Source: Sphingomonas sp. Y38-1Y (lineage in GTDB: Bacteria > Pseudomonadota > Alphaproteobacteria > Sphingomonadales > Sphingomonadaceae). Taken from it: a DNA stretch of 64,000 nucleotides. Below are positions 46,595 through 55,476 of this stretch, piece after piece. The translations under genes were made by a program, and so were the position numbers. Position 1 is the stretch's first letter. Each line of letters opens with the position of its first letter. Under the pieces are notes generated by a model that was given only the letters and a program-made list of their open reading frames with translations, was not told the origin of the DNA and did no database searches. The DNA lies in assembly GCF_032391395.1 (NCBI RefSeq), contig NZ_CP135916.1, forward strand, positions 434,001 through 498,000, given 5' to 3'.

Positions 46595-48451
46595 ATGCGC
46601 CGCACCCTCACCGCCATCGCCCTGGCGCTCGTCGCCCTGACCCCCGCCACCGCGCGTCAGGCGCTGCCCAAGCCCGCCGAGCAGGCGCAGGCCGCCTACA
46701 CCTACCAGCGCGTCATGATCCCGATGCGCGATGGGGCGAAGCTAGAAACCGTCGTGATCCGGCCCGCGAACAAGTCCGGCCCGCTGCCGATCCTGCTCGA
46801 GCGCAGCCCCTATGGCATCCCCGACGCAGCGCCCGAGCAGACGCCGCCGGACCAGTCGTTCCTGGCTCAGGATGGCTACATCCTCGTCTATCAGAACATG
46901 CGCGGACGCTTCGGGTCGGAAGGCACCTTCACGATGTCGACGGCGATCGCGCCCAAGGGGTCGAAGGCGGTCGACGACGCCACCGACGCCTATGACACGA
47001 TCGACTGGCTGGTGAAGAACGTGCCCGCCAACAACGGCAAGGTCGGGATGTGGGGCGTCTCTTACCCCGGCTACGCCGCCGCGGTCGCGCTTGCCAAGCC
47101 GCATCCGGCGCTGAAGGCGGTGAGCCCGCAGGCCGGGTGGAACGACTGGTGGATGAACGACGATCTCCACCGCTTCGGTGCGGCGCGGCTGACCTATGCG
47201 ACCGACTGGCTTTGGCTGCTCCAGCATTCGAAGCAGAATGACGACTTCCCGGGTTATGACAGCTTCGACACCTATGACTGGTTCCTGAAGCAGGGGACGC
47301 TCGGCAACGTCGAGAAGAACCACTTCAAGGGCGTGTCGTCGGTCATGACCGCGATGGTCGAGCGACCCGATTACGACGCCTTCTGGAAGGGACAGCACTG
47401 GACCGACGCGCTCGGCCGTGCCGGCGTGGCGACACTGTCGGTGGCGGGGTTCTGGGATCAGGAGGACCCGTACGGCCCGTGGCGCATCTATGAGAAGCTG
47501 GAGCAGGACGATCCGAACCGGCTGAACATGATCGTCTCGGGCCCGTGGAATCACGGCAGCTGGCGGGGCAAGGGCGACAAGCTCGGCCCGATCGCGATCG
47601 GTACCGAGAGCGGTACCGCGTTTCGCCGCGATATCGAGGCGCCGTTCTTCGCCTATTGGTTGCACGGTCGCGGCACTCGCCCCGCGTTCGAGGCCCGCAT
47701 GTTCCAGTCGGGCAGCTATCAGTGGCGCGATTATCCGCAGTGGCCGCCGGCGAACGCGGCACCGACGGCGCTCTACCTGCGCGCCGACGGGTCGGTCAGC
47801 TTCGACGCGCCGCCGGCGGGGGAGGCGTGCCGCGACTATGTCTCCGATCCCGCCAACCCGGTGCCGTTCCGCCGCCGGCCGATCTCCACCACCTGGGGCT
47901 CGCGCGACTGGCCGTGGTGGGAGGCGGACGACCAGCGCTTCGTCGGCGGGCGGCCCGATGTGCTGAGCTACATTTCGGCACCGCTCGACGCCGACCTGAC
48001 GGTGACGGGCAAGCTTGCCGCGACGCTGATGGCCTCGACCAGCGGCACCGATAGCGACTTCGTCGTCAAGCTGATCGACGTCTATCCCGACGATGCCGAG
48101 AAGCTTCCCGAGCGGATGCAGCCGGGCGACTATGCCAGGTCCCTGAACGCTTATCAGTTGCCGATCGCGATGGAGATCCGCCGCGGGCGCTGGCTCGACG
48201 GCTATGAGCAGGCCAAGCCGCTGGTCGCCGACCAGGTTCGCGCCTGGAATGTCGAGCTTCGCGACCACGACCATGTATTCAAGAAGGGCCACCGCATCAT
48301 GGTGCAGGTCCAGTCGAGCTGGTTCCCGGTGATCGACCGCAACCCCCAGCGCTTCGTCCCCAACATCGCCAAGGCGGCGCCGGGCGACTTCGTCAAGGCG
48401 ACGCAGCGTGTGTGTGCAGGGTCTAAGGTGATGCTGCCCGTGGTGCGGTGA
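46595..48451 (+). CDS. Exported CocE/NonD-family alpha/beta hydrolase
   Basis: A 618-residue secreted hydrolase of the X-Pro dipeptidyl-peptidase/CocE class. Signal peptide residues 1-21 (MRRTLTAIALALVALTPATA). The N-terminal alpha/beta domain begins with MIPMRDGAKLETVVIRP and holds the nucleophile S156 in GVSYPGY; the catalytic Asp is in AGFWDQEDPYG and the His in GPWNHGSW. The C-terminal jelly-roll domain runs from about 380 to the end (PLDADLTVTGKLAATLMASTSGTDSDFVVKL region). Family members cleave peptides, esters or acyl groups; substrate here is unknown. Single gene. Confidence 0.93.
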   Translation: MRRTLTAIALALVALTPATARQALPKPAEQAQAAYTYQRVMIPMRDGAKLETVVIRPANKSGPLPILLERSPYGIPDAAPEQTPPDQSFLAQDGYILVYQNMRGRFGSEGTFTMSTAIAPKGSKAVDDATDAYDTIDWLVKNVPANNGKVGMWGVSYPGYAAAVALAKPHPALKAVSPQAGWNDWWMNDDLHRFGAARLTYATDWLWLLQHSKQNDDFPGYDSFDTYDWFLKQGTLGNVEKNHFKGVSSVMTAMVERPDYDAFWKGQHWTDALGRAGVATLSVAGFWDQEDPYGPWRIYEKLEQDDPNRLNMIVSGPWNHGSWRGKGDKLGPIAIGTESGTAFRRDIEAPFFAYWLHGRGTRPAFEARMFQSGSYQWRDYPQWPPANAAPTALYLRADGSVSFDAPPAGEACRDYVSDPANPVPFRRRPISTTWGSRDWPWWEADDQRFVGGRPDVLSYISAPLDADLTVTGKLAATLMASTSGTDSDFVVKLIDVYPDDAEKLPERMQPGDYARSLNAYQLPIAMEIRRGRWLDGYEQAKPLVADQVRAWNVELRDHDHVFKKGHRIMVQVQSSWFPVIDRNPQRFVPNIAKAAPGDFVKATQRVCAGSKVMLPVVR

Positions 48452-48481
48452 TGGCGGGGCGCTGACGTCGGCAACCTTGTA

Positions 48482-48565
48482 CCCCGGCGAAGGCCGGGGT
48501 CCAGTTGGGGGACGTTGATGGCTCTCACCCCGGCTTTCCCAACTGAGCCCCGGCCCTTGCCGGGG
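48482..48565. repeat. Palindromic intergenic repeat downstream of the CocE gene
   Basis: Left arm 48482-48509 (CCCCGGCGAAGGCCGGGGTCC plus AGTTGGG) pairs with the right arm 48538-48565 (CCCAACTGAGCCCCGGCCCT and onward) with a few mismatches, around a 28-base loop. The right half resembles 55363-55395. It occupies the first part of the 306-base gap between the CocE and ABC permease genes; the rest of the gap holds no gene. Confidence 0.85.
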
Positions 48566-48699
48566 AACAGGAAGGAGGAAGCGGCAGCCGCCACCCCAAG
48601 GAGTGATGGTCGAAACGTACCCGATCTTCTAATCGAAAGATCGCTCGGGGGAGTTACGTTCGCGACACCATGCACTCCCGGTACGTCGCGGACGCAATC

Positions 48700-48752
48700 G
48701 GCATCGCCGCCACCCACCTCCTGGGTCGCTCCGCACGGGTGGCGGCGATGCC
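48700..48752. other. Long stem-loop downstream of the ABC-2 operon
   Basis: GGCATCGCCGCCACCC (48700-48715) is perfectly complementary to 48737-48752, a 16-bp stem with a 21-base loop. An alternative internal hairpin ACCCACCTCCTGGGT (48712-48726) is mutually exclusive with it. It sits five bases after the permease stop. No T tract, so it may be a message stabiliser or weak terminator. Confidence 0.75.
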
Positions 48753-48757
48753 GACCA

Positions 48758-49519
48758 TCATGCCTTTAGGCGATACCCGGTCTTCAGCATCCACGCGACC
48801 ACGCCCACGCAGATCAGCAGAAAGCCCATCGTCGCGCCCAGGCTGACCAGCACGTCGACGTCGCCGCGCCCGAAGAAGCTCCAGCGAAAGCCGCTGACCA
48901 GATAGACGACGGGATTGAACAGGCTGACCGTCCGCCACGGCTGGGGCAGCATGTCGATCGAGTAAAAGGCGCCGCCAAGGAACGTCAGCGGCGTGACGAT
49001 CAGCGCGGGGACGAGGCTCAATTGCTCGAACCCCTTGGCCCACAGCCCGATGATGAAGCCGAACAGGCTGAACGCCACCGCCGTGAGGATCAGGAATGCG
49101 ACCATCATCGGCGGATGCTCGATCCGAAGATCGACGAAGAAACCCGACGTGGCGAGGATGATCGCGCCGATCAGCATCGACTTGGTCGCCGCCGCGCCGA
49201 CATAGCCGAGCAGCAGTTCCGCCGTTGCGACCGGGGCCGACAGCACTTCGTAGATCGTCCCCGCGAAACGCGGCATGTAGATGCCGAAAGACGCGTTCAT
49301 CAGGCTCTGCGTGAGCAGGCTTAGCATGACGAGCCCCGGCACGATGAAGCTGCCATAGGGGATGCCATCGACTTCCTGGATACGGCTGCCGATCGCGCCG
49401 CCGAAGACGATGAAATAGAGCGCAGTCGTAATGACCGGCGTCGCGACGCTGCCCCAGAAGGTGCGGCCGAAGCGCGCCATTTCGAAGCGATAGATTGCCC
49501 AGATGCCCGGCAGGTTCAT
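48758..49519 (-). CDS. ABC-2 family exporter permease
   Basis: A 253-residue membrane protein with six predicted transmembrane segments, typical of the ABC-2 family. Conserved-looking parts are [24 protein letters not shown] near 15-38, [20 protein letters not shown] near 62-80, [16 protein letters not shown] near 165-180 and the final helix. Its start overlaps the stop of the upstream ATPase gene (ATGA, 49516-49519). Together they form a two-gene exporter; substrate unknown. Confidence 0.9.
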   Translation of the reverse strand: MNLPGIWAIYRFEMARFGRTFWGSVATPVITTALYFIVFGGAIGSRIQEVDGIPYGSFIVPGLVMLSLLTQSLMNASFGIYMPRFAGTIYEVLSAPVATAELLLGYVGAAATKSMLIGAIILATSGFFVDLRIEHPPMMVAFLILTAVAFSLFGFIIGLWAKGFEQLSLVPALIVTPLTFLGGAFYSIDMLPQPWRTVSLFNPVVYLVSGFRWSFFGRGDVDVLVSLGATMGFLLICVGVVAWMLKTGYRLKA

Positions 49520-50451
49520 GGGCGTGCCTCCCGATCGTGGACAAGGTCCACGAAGATGTCCTCCAGGCTCGACTTGGACGTGTCGAGATCCTTGAAGTGG
49601 ATGCCGAGCTCGGACACCTTGCGCAGCAGCGAGGGGATACCCGTCCGCTCGGCCTGCGCGTCGAACACGTACCGCAGCTTATGGCCTTCGTCGGCGAGGC
49701 TGAGGTCCCACTCGGCGAGTTCGGTGGGCACTTTGGTCATCGGCTCGACCAGCGACAGGTCCATCTCGCGCTTGCCGAGCTTCTTCATCAGCGCGGCCTT
49801 TTCCTCGACCAGCAGGAGCTCGCCGCGGTTGATGACGCCGACGCGGTCGGCCATTTCCTCCGCCTCCTCGATATAATGGGTGGTCAGGATGATCGTCGTG
49901 CCGGCTTCGCGCAGGCGGTGGACGAGCTTCCACATGTCGCGGCGCAGCTCGACATCGACGCCTGCGGTCGGCTCGTCGAGGAACAGAAGGTCTGGCTCGT
50001 GGCTCAGCGCCTTGGCGATGAGGACGCGGCGCTTCATGCCGCCCGACAGCTCCATGATCTTGGCGTCGCGCTTTTCCCAGAGCGACAGGTCACGCAGGAC
50101 GCGCTCGATCAGCGCATCGTCGCGCCGGCGTCCGAACAGCCCGCGCGAGAAGCGAACGGTGGAAAAGACGGGCTCGAACATGTCGGTCGATAGTTCCTGC
50201 GGCACCAACCCGATGCGGCGGCGTGCGTCGCGGAAATCGCGGACGATGTCATGACCGTCGAAGGTGATGGTGCCGGTGGTCGGCTTGACCAGCCCACAGA
50301 CGATGCCGATCATCGTCGTCTTGCCCGCGCCATTGGGGCCGAGCAGCGCGAAGATCTCGCCCTTGTTGATCGACAGGTCGACCGACTTCAGCGCCTGATG
50401 CCCGCTGGCATAGGTCTTGGTGACGCCGGACAGCGTCAGGATGGGTTGCAT
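49516..50451 (-). CDS. ABC-2 exporter ATP-binding protein
   Basis: A 311-residue ABC ATPase paired with the permease that follows. Walker [10 protein letters not shown] near 38, Q-loop GLVPQEL, signature ELSGGMKRR near 133, Walker [13 protein letters not shown] near 153, and [15 protein letters not shown] switch region. After the core a C-terminal domain of about 90 residues, including EMDLSLVEP and [14 protein letters not shown], is typical of exporters of this type. It is similar in design to the single ATPase at 11836-12762. Confidence 0.93.
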   Translation of the reverse strand: MQPILTLSGVTKTYASGHQALKSVDLSINKGEIFALLGPNGAGKTTMIGIVCGLVKPTTGTITFDGHDIVRDFRDARRRIGLVPQELSTDMFEPVFSTVRFSRGLFGRRRDDALIERVLRDLSLWEKRDAKIMELSGGMKRRVLIAKALSHEPDLLFLDEPTAGVDVELRRDMWKLVHRLREAGTTIILTTHYIEEAEEMADRVGVINRGELLLVEEKAALMKKLGKREMDLSLVEPMTKVPTELAEWDLSLADEGHKLRYVFDAQAERTGIPSLLRKVSELGIHFKDLDTSKSSLEDIFVDLVHDREARP

Positions 50452-50517
50452 GGATCGCCGGCCCCCTTTGTGCCTCGGGGGCGGAGGTAAGATGCCGCCG
50501 GGGGGGCGGCAAGGGGC

Positions 50518-51879
50518 TCAGGCGGGCTGGCGCAGGCGCCCCTGCGTCCGGCCGCTGACCCACCACAAGCGCGCGCCGTTGAGGATCGCCGCCGCGACCA
50601 TTCCCGCCGCCGATCCCCACACAAGACCCGCCGGCCCCGCGCCCCGCTCGACCAGCCACCAGCCGAGACCGCCGGTGACGACGAAGAAGGCGAGGATCCC
50701 GTTGACGCCCGCCGCCACCTGATCGCCGAGCGAGCGGAGCGCATAGACGAAGACGACCTGCAGCCCGTCGAACAGGATGAAGGGCGACCAGCGCAGCAGC
50801 ATCATCGCCGCGATCGCATGGACCGCCGGGGCAGCGGGGAAGGCGGCGGTGATCGGCCCGGTCGCCAGCAGGATGACGAGCGCCATCAGCCCCGTGCCGA
50901 TCGCGGCGATCGCGGCGGCGATGGCGGCGCGGCGCCACGCTTCTTCCGGCCGCTTCTCGCCCACCGCATTGCCGACGCGCACGCCGGCCGCCGAGCCGAG
51001 GCCAAGCGCGAAACCGAAGGTGACGTTGTGGACGGAGAAGACGATCTGGAAGGCGTGCGCGGTCGCCTCGCCCAACTGAGTCGACAGCGCGATCAGGATC
51101 GAGAAGCCGGCGAGTTCGAGGCCGGAGGCGAGCGCAGGGACCGCGCCGAAGGAAAGCAGCGCGACAACGCCCGCCCAGCGCAGGTCGCTCAGATCGCGCA
51201 CGCCGCGCTCGGCCGCGCGCGGCAGCGTCCACGCGGCATATAGCATGGCGACCGCGCCAAAGGCCGAGGCGGTGGCAGTCGCGGCGGCGGCGCCCACGGC
51301 GCCAAAGGCGGGCAGGCCGAACTGCCCCGTCGCCAGGACCCAGGCGAGCACGGCGTTGATCGGCAGCACCGAAAGCTGGACGACCATCACCCGCCGCGGC
51401 CGGCTGACGCCCTCCAGGAAGAAGCTCGCCGCGATCGACAGGAGCTGAAAGGGATAGGCACAGGCCATCACCTTGACGACGCTCGCCGCGGCGGGCGCGA
51501 GATCCGGCATCACGCCGACCAGACGCAGCAGCGGTTCGGCGAAGGTGAACAGGATGCCGCCGCTCGCCAGCCCGAGCGCGAGACCCAGGACCAGCCCTTC
51601 GTGCAACACGCGCCCGGTTTCGCGCAGGTCGCCCGCCCCATCGGCGCGCGAGACCATGACGATGATCCCCGACAGCCAGCCGAGCACGACGACGATGCCG
51701 ATATAGGTGATCGCCCGGCTGGCCCCCAGCGCCGCGACCTCGTGCGTGCCGGTCAGGCCGACGACGATCACGTCGGTGAGGTGCAGAATCGTCCAGTTGA
51801 GGCTAGTCAGCATCACCGGCCACGCAAGTGCCAGGATGCGCCGCGCTTCGCCGGACAGAGAGATGGAAGCGGCGGGCAT
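50518..51879 (-). CDS. MATE-family efflux protein
   Basis: A 453-residue multidrug and toxin extrusion type transporter with twelve predicted membrane helices. Characteristic stretches are RRILALAWPVMLTSLNWTILHLTD near the N-terminus, ALGASRAITYIGIVVVLGWLSG, AFQIVFSVHNVTFGFALGLGSAAGVRVGNAVG in the second half, and a final helix near WGSAAGMVAAAILNGARLWW. It would export cationic compounds using a sodium or proton gradient. The start ATG at 51879 gives a normal N-terminus; a further 36 residues upstream in frame do not look conserved. The C-terminus is basic. Confidence 0.9.
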   Translation of the reverse strand: MPAASISLSGEARRILALAWPVMLTSLNWTILHLTDVIVVGLTGTHEVAALGASRAITYIGIVVVLGWLSGIIVMVSRADGAGDLRETGRVLHEGLVLGLALGLASGGILFTFAEPLLRLVGVMPDLAPAAASVVKVMACAYPFQLLSIAASFFLEGVSRPRRVMVVQLSVLPINAVLAWVLATGQFGLPAFGAVGAAAATATASAFGAVAMLYAAWTLPRAAERGVRDLSDLRWAGVVALLSFGAVPALASGLELAGFSILIALSTQLGEATAHAFQIVFSVHNVTFGFALGLGSAAGVRVGNAVGEKRPEEAWRRAAIAAAIAAIGTGLMALVILLATGPITAAFPAAPAVHAIAAMMLLRWSPFILFDGLQVVFVYALRSLGDQVAAGVNGILAFFVVTGGLGWWLVERGAGPAGLVWGSAAGMVAAAILNGARLWWVSGRTQGRLRQPA

Positions 51880-52053
51880 GGCGGCGTGCCGTACAGGGTG
51901 GCGAAGCGGCGCGAAAGCGAATCCTCCGCGCGCGCAATCCGGCGAAGGCGGAAGCCCAGCGACGGCCCCGCCGAATCGGTGTTGCATGGCCCGGATGACG
52001 CTGCTAGGGGCACCCGCCTACCGGCCGCCGGGGCTCTGGCGGTAATGGCACGT

Positions 52054-52140
52054 GCGGTCGTGGCGGAACTGGTAGACGCGCAACGTTGAGGTCGTTGTGG
52101 GCGAAAGCCCGTGGAAGTTCGAGTCTTCTCGACCGCACCA
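52054..52140 (+). tRNA. tRNA-Leu (anticodon GAG)
   Basis: Cloverleaf built by eye: acceptor GCGGTCG (52054-52060) pairs with CGACCGC (52130-52136); D arm GCG...GCG with GGTAGAC; anticodon stem CAACG/CGTTG around loop TTGAGGT, giving anticodon GAG; a long variable arm GGGCGAAAGCCC as expected for leucine; T arm GGAAG/CTTCT with loop TTCGAGT; discriminator A followed by encoded CCA. The class II long variable arm and the anticodon agree on leucine. Confidence 0.93.
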
Positions 52141-52192
52141 CCATCCCCCAGATCAAGCCCGATCATCGGCTTTTCCGTATGCGACACGGTAC

Positions 52193-52220
52193 TTGCATGG
52201 CCCGGCGAAATCGCTATAGG
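52193..52220 (+). promoter_or_regulatory. Candidate promoter of the rpmF-plsX operon
   Basis: TTGCAT (52193-52198) and TATAGG (52215-52220) with 16 bases between them resemble a sigma-70 promoter, about 134 bases before rpmF. The 52141-52353 gap otherwise shows no gene. Not proven. Confidence 0.4.
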
Positions 52221-52353
52221 CGCACGCTCGCTTCGCGACCTGTCCCGGCCACGCGGGTGGCGCGGGCGCGCAGTCTATTGCGCGCTTGCCCATGCCGCAC
52301 GAGGGGCGTATCGCGACCCCGAATCTGAATTTAGTCGAAGAAGGTGTGCCGAC

Positions 52354-52533
52354 ATGGCCGTTCCCAAGAGAAAGACTTCGCCCTCGCGGCGCGGCATGCG
52401 TCGTTCGCACGATGCGCTGAAGGTCGAGTCGTTCCAGGAGTGCTCGAACTGCGGCGAGCTCAAGCGTCCCCACATCCTGTGCGGGTCGTGCGGCCATTAT
52501 AACGGCCGTGAGATCGTGGCGGTCGAGGCCTGA
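52354..52533 (+). CDS. rpmF: Ribosomal protein L32
   Basis: 59-residue protein of the large subunit. Starts [19 protein letters not shown] and keeps all four zinc-ribbon cysteines: C-x2-C in ECSNCGELK and C-x2-C in [10 protein letters not shown], so it is the zinc-binding form rather than a zinc-independent paralog. The ATG at 52354 follows GAAGAAGGTG. plsX starts 35 bases after its stop, a co-transcribed arrangement known in many bacteria. Confidence 0.97.
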   Translation: MAVPKRKTSPSRRGMRRSHDALKVESFQECSNCGELKRPHILCGSCGHYNGREIVAVEA

Positions 52534-52568
52534 GGGCGACCTGAAGGACTAGGGATCGGCCGGACGAT

Positions 52569-53600
52569 ATGGCGGGCACTGCGCGGATCGCCGTCGATGC
52601 GATGGGCGGCGATGGCGGGCTCGCCGTCATCCTCGACGGGGTGGCGCTTGCCGCCGCGGCGCGGCCCGAACTCTCCTTCCTGCTGGTCGGCGACGAATCG
52701 GCGATCAATGCCGGCCTCGCCGCACATGCCGAGCTCGCCGGGCGCGTCGAAGTCGCGCACGCAGCGGAGACGGTCGGCTCCGACGAGAAGCCGAGCACCG
52801 CGATTCGCCGTGCCCGCGTCACCTCGATGGGCCTCGCCGTCGATGCGGTGAAGCAGGGCCGTGCGGGCGCCGCGGTGTCGGCGGGCAATACCGGTGCGCT
52901 GATGGCGATGGCCAAGCTGTCGCTGCGCACCATGCCCGGCATCGATAGGCCGGCGCTCGCCGCGCTGCTGCCCAGCCTGGGCGCCAACGACACCGTCATG
53001 CTCGACCTCGGCGCCAATGCCGAGTGCGATGCGCGCAACCTCGTCCAGTTCGCGGTGATGGGCGCAGCCTATGCGCGCACCGCGCTCGAGCTGGAGCGGC
53101 CCCGCGTCGCGCTGCTCAACATCGGTACCGAGGATTTGAAGGGTACCGACATCATCCGCGATGCCGCCCAGCGCCTGCGCGCCGCGCCGCACCTGCCGCT
53201 CGCCTTTACCGGCTTCATCGAGGGCGACCGGCTGTCGCGCGGCGAGGTCGATGTGATCGCCTGCGACGGCTTCACCGGCAACATCGCGCTGAAGACCGCG
53301 GAGGGAACGGCGCGATTCGTCGCCGACCTGCTGCGCCGCGCGTTCTCGAGCTCGGTCCGTTCGAAGATCGGCTTCCTGATCTCGCGCCCCGCGACCAAGT
53401 TGCTGCGCGACCATCTCGATCCCAACAACCACAATGGCGCGATCTTCCTGGGCCTCAACGGCCTGGTCGTGAAGAGCCATGGCGGCGCCAATGCCGCCGG
53501 CATCGCCAATGCGCTGAAGCTCGCCGCCAAGCTCGTCGAGGATGACCTGACCCGGCGGATCGGCGAAGACCTCGGCAATGTCGAGGCGCGCGCGGCATGA
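52569..53600 (+). CDS. plsX: Acyl-ACP:phosphate acyltransferase PlsX
   Basis: Makes acyl-phosphate from acyl-ACP for phosphatidic acid synthesis. The 343 residues open with [13 protein letters not shown] and include [27 protein letters not shown], the DLGANAEC block, [11 protein letters not shown] and [15 protein letters not shown], all family hallmarks. The last part has [22 protein letters not shown]. Its stop overlaps the fabH start by four bases (ATGA, 53597-53600). Confidence 0.97.
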   Translation: MAGTARIAVDAMGGDGGLAVILDGVALAAAARPELSFLLVGDESAINAGLAAHAELAGRVEVAHAAETVGSDEKPSTAIRRARVTSMGLAVDAVKQGRAGAAVSAGNTGALMAMAKLSLRTMPGIDRPALAALLPSLGANDTVMLDLGANAECDARNLVQFAVMGAAYARTALELERPRVALLNIGTEDLKGTDIIRDAAQRLRAAPHLPLAFTGFIEGDRLSRGEVDVIACDGFTGNIALKTAEGTARFVADLLRRAFSSSVRSKIGFLISRPATKLLRDHLDPNNHNGAIFLGLNGLVVKSHGGANAAGIANALKLAAKLVEDDLTRRIGEDLGNVEARAA

Positions 53601-54559
53601 GCATCCGGGCGGTCATCGCCGGCACCGGCACGGCGCTGCCGGCGCGGCGCGTCTCCAACGAGGAGCTGTCGCAGACGGTCGACACCACCGACGAGTGGAT
53701 CGTCGAGCGTACCGGCATCCGCTTTCGCCACATCGCCGGCGAGGGCGAGACGACGGGGACGCTCGCCACCGATGCCGCGCGGGCGGCACTGGCGGCGGCG
53801 GGGATCGAGGCGCAGGCGATCGACCTGATCGTCCTGGCGACCGCCACCCCCGACCAGACCTTTCCCGCCACCGCCACGCGCGTGCAGGCGGCGCTCGGCA
53901 TCGACGATTGCGTCGCGTTTGACGTTGCCGCGGTGTGCTCGGGCTTCCTCTATGCGCTTCAGGTCGCGGACACGATGATCCGCGCCGGCGCGCACCGCCG
54001 CGCGCTGGTGATCGGCGCGGAGACGTTCAGCCGCATCCTCGACTGGGAGGATCGCGGGACCTGCGTGCTGTTCGGCGACGGCGCCGGTGCGGTGGTGCTG
54101 GAAGGGCGCGAGGCCGAGGACGAGGGCATCCTTGCCGTCCGCCTGCACGCCGACGGCCGCTACAACGACCTGCTCTATGTCGATGGCGGGCCGTCGACCA
54201 CCGGTACGGTCGGCAAGCTGCGCATGAAGGGCCGCGAGGTGTTCCGCCACGCGGTCGTCAATCTGGCGGCAGTGCTGCGCGAGACGCTGGCGGTCACCGG
54301 CCACGAACCGCACGAGGTCGACTGGCTGGTCCCGCACCAGGCCAATGCCCGCATCCTCGACGCGACCGCGCGCAAGCTCGACCTGTCGCCCGATCGCGTG
54401 GTGGTGACGGTCGACCAGCATGCCAACACGTCGGCGGCGTCGGTGCCGCTCGCGCTCGACGCGGCGATTCGCGACGGGCGTATTCAGCGCGGCCATTTGT
54501 TGGTGCTGGAGGCGATGGGCGGCGGCTTCACCTGGGGTGCGGCGGTCGTACGGTACTGA
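53597..54559 (+). CDS. fabH: Beta-ketoacyl-ACP synthase III
   Basis: Condenses acetyl-CoA with malonyl-ACP to start fatty acid chains. 320 residues with the KAS III triad: C114 in [11 protein letters not shown], His in PHQANARI and Asn in QHANTSAAS near the end. The N-terminus [14 protein letters not shown] and the final [16 protein letters not shown] are characteristic. It is coupled to plsX at an ATGA overlap. ihfA follows after 76 bases. Confidence 0.97.
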   Translation: MSIRAVIAGTGTALPARRVSNEELSQTVDTTDEWIVERTGIRFRHIAGEGETTGTLATDAARAALAAAGIEAQAIDLIVLATATPDQTFPATATRVQAALGIDDCVAFDVAAVCSGFLYALQVADTMIRAGAHRRALVIGAETFSRILDWEDRGTCVLFGDGAGAVVLEGREAEDEGILAVRLHADGRYNDLLYVDGGPSTTGTVGKLRMKGREVFRHAVVNLAAVLRETLAVTGHEPHEVDWLVPHQANARILDATARKLDLSPDRVVVTVDQHANTSAASVPLALDAAIRDGRIQRGHLLVLEAMGGGFTWGAAVVRY

Positions 54560-54635
54560 CCCTAAAGGGTTCATTGATCGGAATCGGCGTTCTGATAAGT
54601 TCGAATGCCATCGTTACGCCCAGGAGAGCGAGTTG

Positions 54636-54932
54636 ATGCAGGCAGGAACTCTCACGCGCGCCGATCTGGCAGAGGCGCTGCACAGCGAGGTCGGGCTGTC
54701 GCGCTCCGAATCGTCGAAGCTGGTCGAGCAGATCCTTGGTCACCTTTGTGAGGCGCTGGCCAAGGGCGAGAACGTCAAGATCTCCGGCTTCGGCAGCTTC
54801 ATCCTGCGCGACAAGGGCGAGCGGGTCGGCCGCAATCCCAAGACCGGCGTCGAAGTGCCGATCGCGCCGCGTCGTGTCCTCACCTTCCGGGCCAGCCAGA
54901 TGATGCGCGACCGCATCGTCGCGGGCGCCTGA
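54636..54932 (+). CDS. ihfA: Integration host factor alpha subunit
   Basis: DNA-bending nucleoid protein that forms a dimer with IHF beta. 98 residues: N-terminal helices ([25 protein letters not shown]), then the beta-arm region [20 protein letters not shown] and [15 protein letters not shown]. The sequence GRNPKTG is the DNA-intercalating arm. The plsX-fabH-ihfA-merR order is widespread in alphaproteobacteria. Start ATG at 54636 preceded by GGAGAG. Confidence 0.95.
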   Translation: MQAGTLTRADLAEALHSEVGLSRSESSKLVEQILGHLCEALAKGENVKISGFGSFILRDKGERVGRNPKTGVEVPIAPRRVLTFRASQMMRDRIVAGA

Positions 54933-54942
54933 ACCGATCGCC

Positions 54943-55290
54943 ATGTCCGGCCGCCCCAAGGCCGAGAACGCATTCCGCACCATCGGTGAGGTGGCGGCGG
55001 AAACCGGTCTGCCGCAGCATCGCCTGCGTTACTGGGAACAGCGATTTCCGCAGCTCCGCCCGCTGACGCGCGCGGGCCAGCGTCGTTACTATCGACCCGA
55101 AGACGTGGCGCTGGTGCGCCGCATCGACGACCTGCTCAGCCGGCAGGGCTACACCATCCGCGGTGTCCAGAAGCTGCTGGAGAGCGAGGCCGCGCCAGCG
55201 CGCAAACGCGCGCCAGCGGCGGACAAGCGTGGCGCGCTGGAGGAGGTTCGCGACCTGCTGAAGGACGCATTGGAACGCGACTCGAAATAG
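54943..55290 (+). CDS. MerR-family transcriptional regulator
   Basis: A 115-residue winged-helix regulator with an N-terminal MerR domain (FRTIGEVAAETGLPQHRLRYWEQRFPQLRP, residues about 11-40; RYYRPEDVALVRRIDDLL near 60-75). Unlike classical MerR it lacks a long effector domain; only a short basic and helical tail follows. This short form typically follows ihfA in alphaproteobacteria. Starts ten bases after the ihfA stop. No target is known from sequence. Confidence 0.92.
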   Translation: MSGRPKAENAFRTIGEVAAETGLPQHRLRYWEQRFPQLRPLTRAGQRRYYRPEDVALVRRIDDLLSRQGYTIRGVQKLLESEAAPARKRAPAADKRGALEEVRDLLKDALERDSK

Positions 55291-55296
55291 GCGTGT

Positions 55297-55434
55297 GTGC
55301 TCGGGCGAACGCCCGGGCAGGTGGGAAGGTCGCCGCTGCAGGGCGCAGCGCTAATCACATCAGCCTTCCCGACTGGGCCCCGGCCTTCGCCGGGGCACAA
55401 ACGCAGCAATGTGCTCCCGCCTACGCGGGCGCAC
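55297..55434. repeat. Cluster of palindromic half-repeats after merR
   Basis: Three hairpins in a row: CGGGC/GCCCG with loop GAAC (55302-55315); GGGAAGG (55323-55329) with CCTTCCC (55364-55370) then CCCCGGCCTTCGCCGGGG, a type B-like core; and GTGCTCCCGC/GCGGGCGCAC (55411-55434) with one mismatch. They occupy most of the gap before the methyltransferase gene and resemble 48482-48565. Confidence 0.75.
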
Positions 55435-55476
55435 ACCGCTCTTTTCTCGGCCGTCACATCGCATTAGAGGCGGGGC

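Noticed and set aside
48515..48769. 84-codon frame in the gap before the ABC-2 permease
   Set aside because: Runs over two inverted repeats, has no ribosome site and a composition unlike a real protein.
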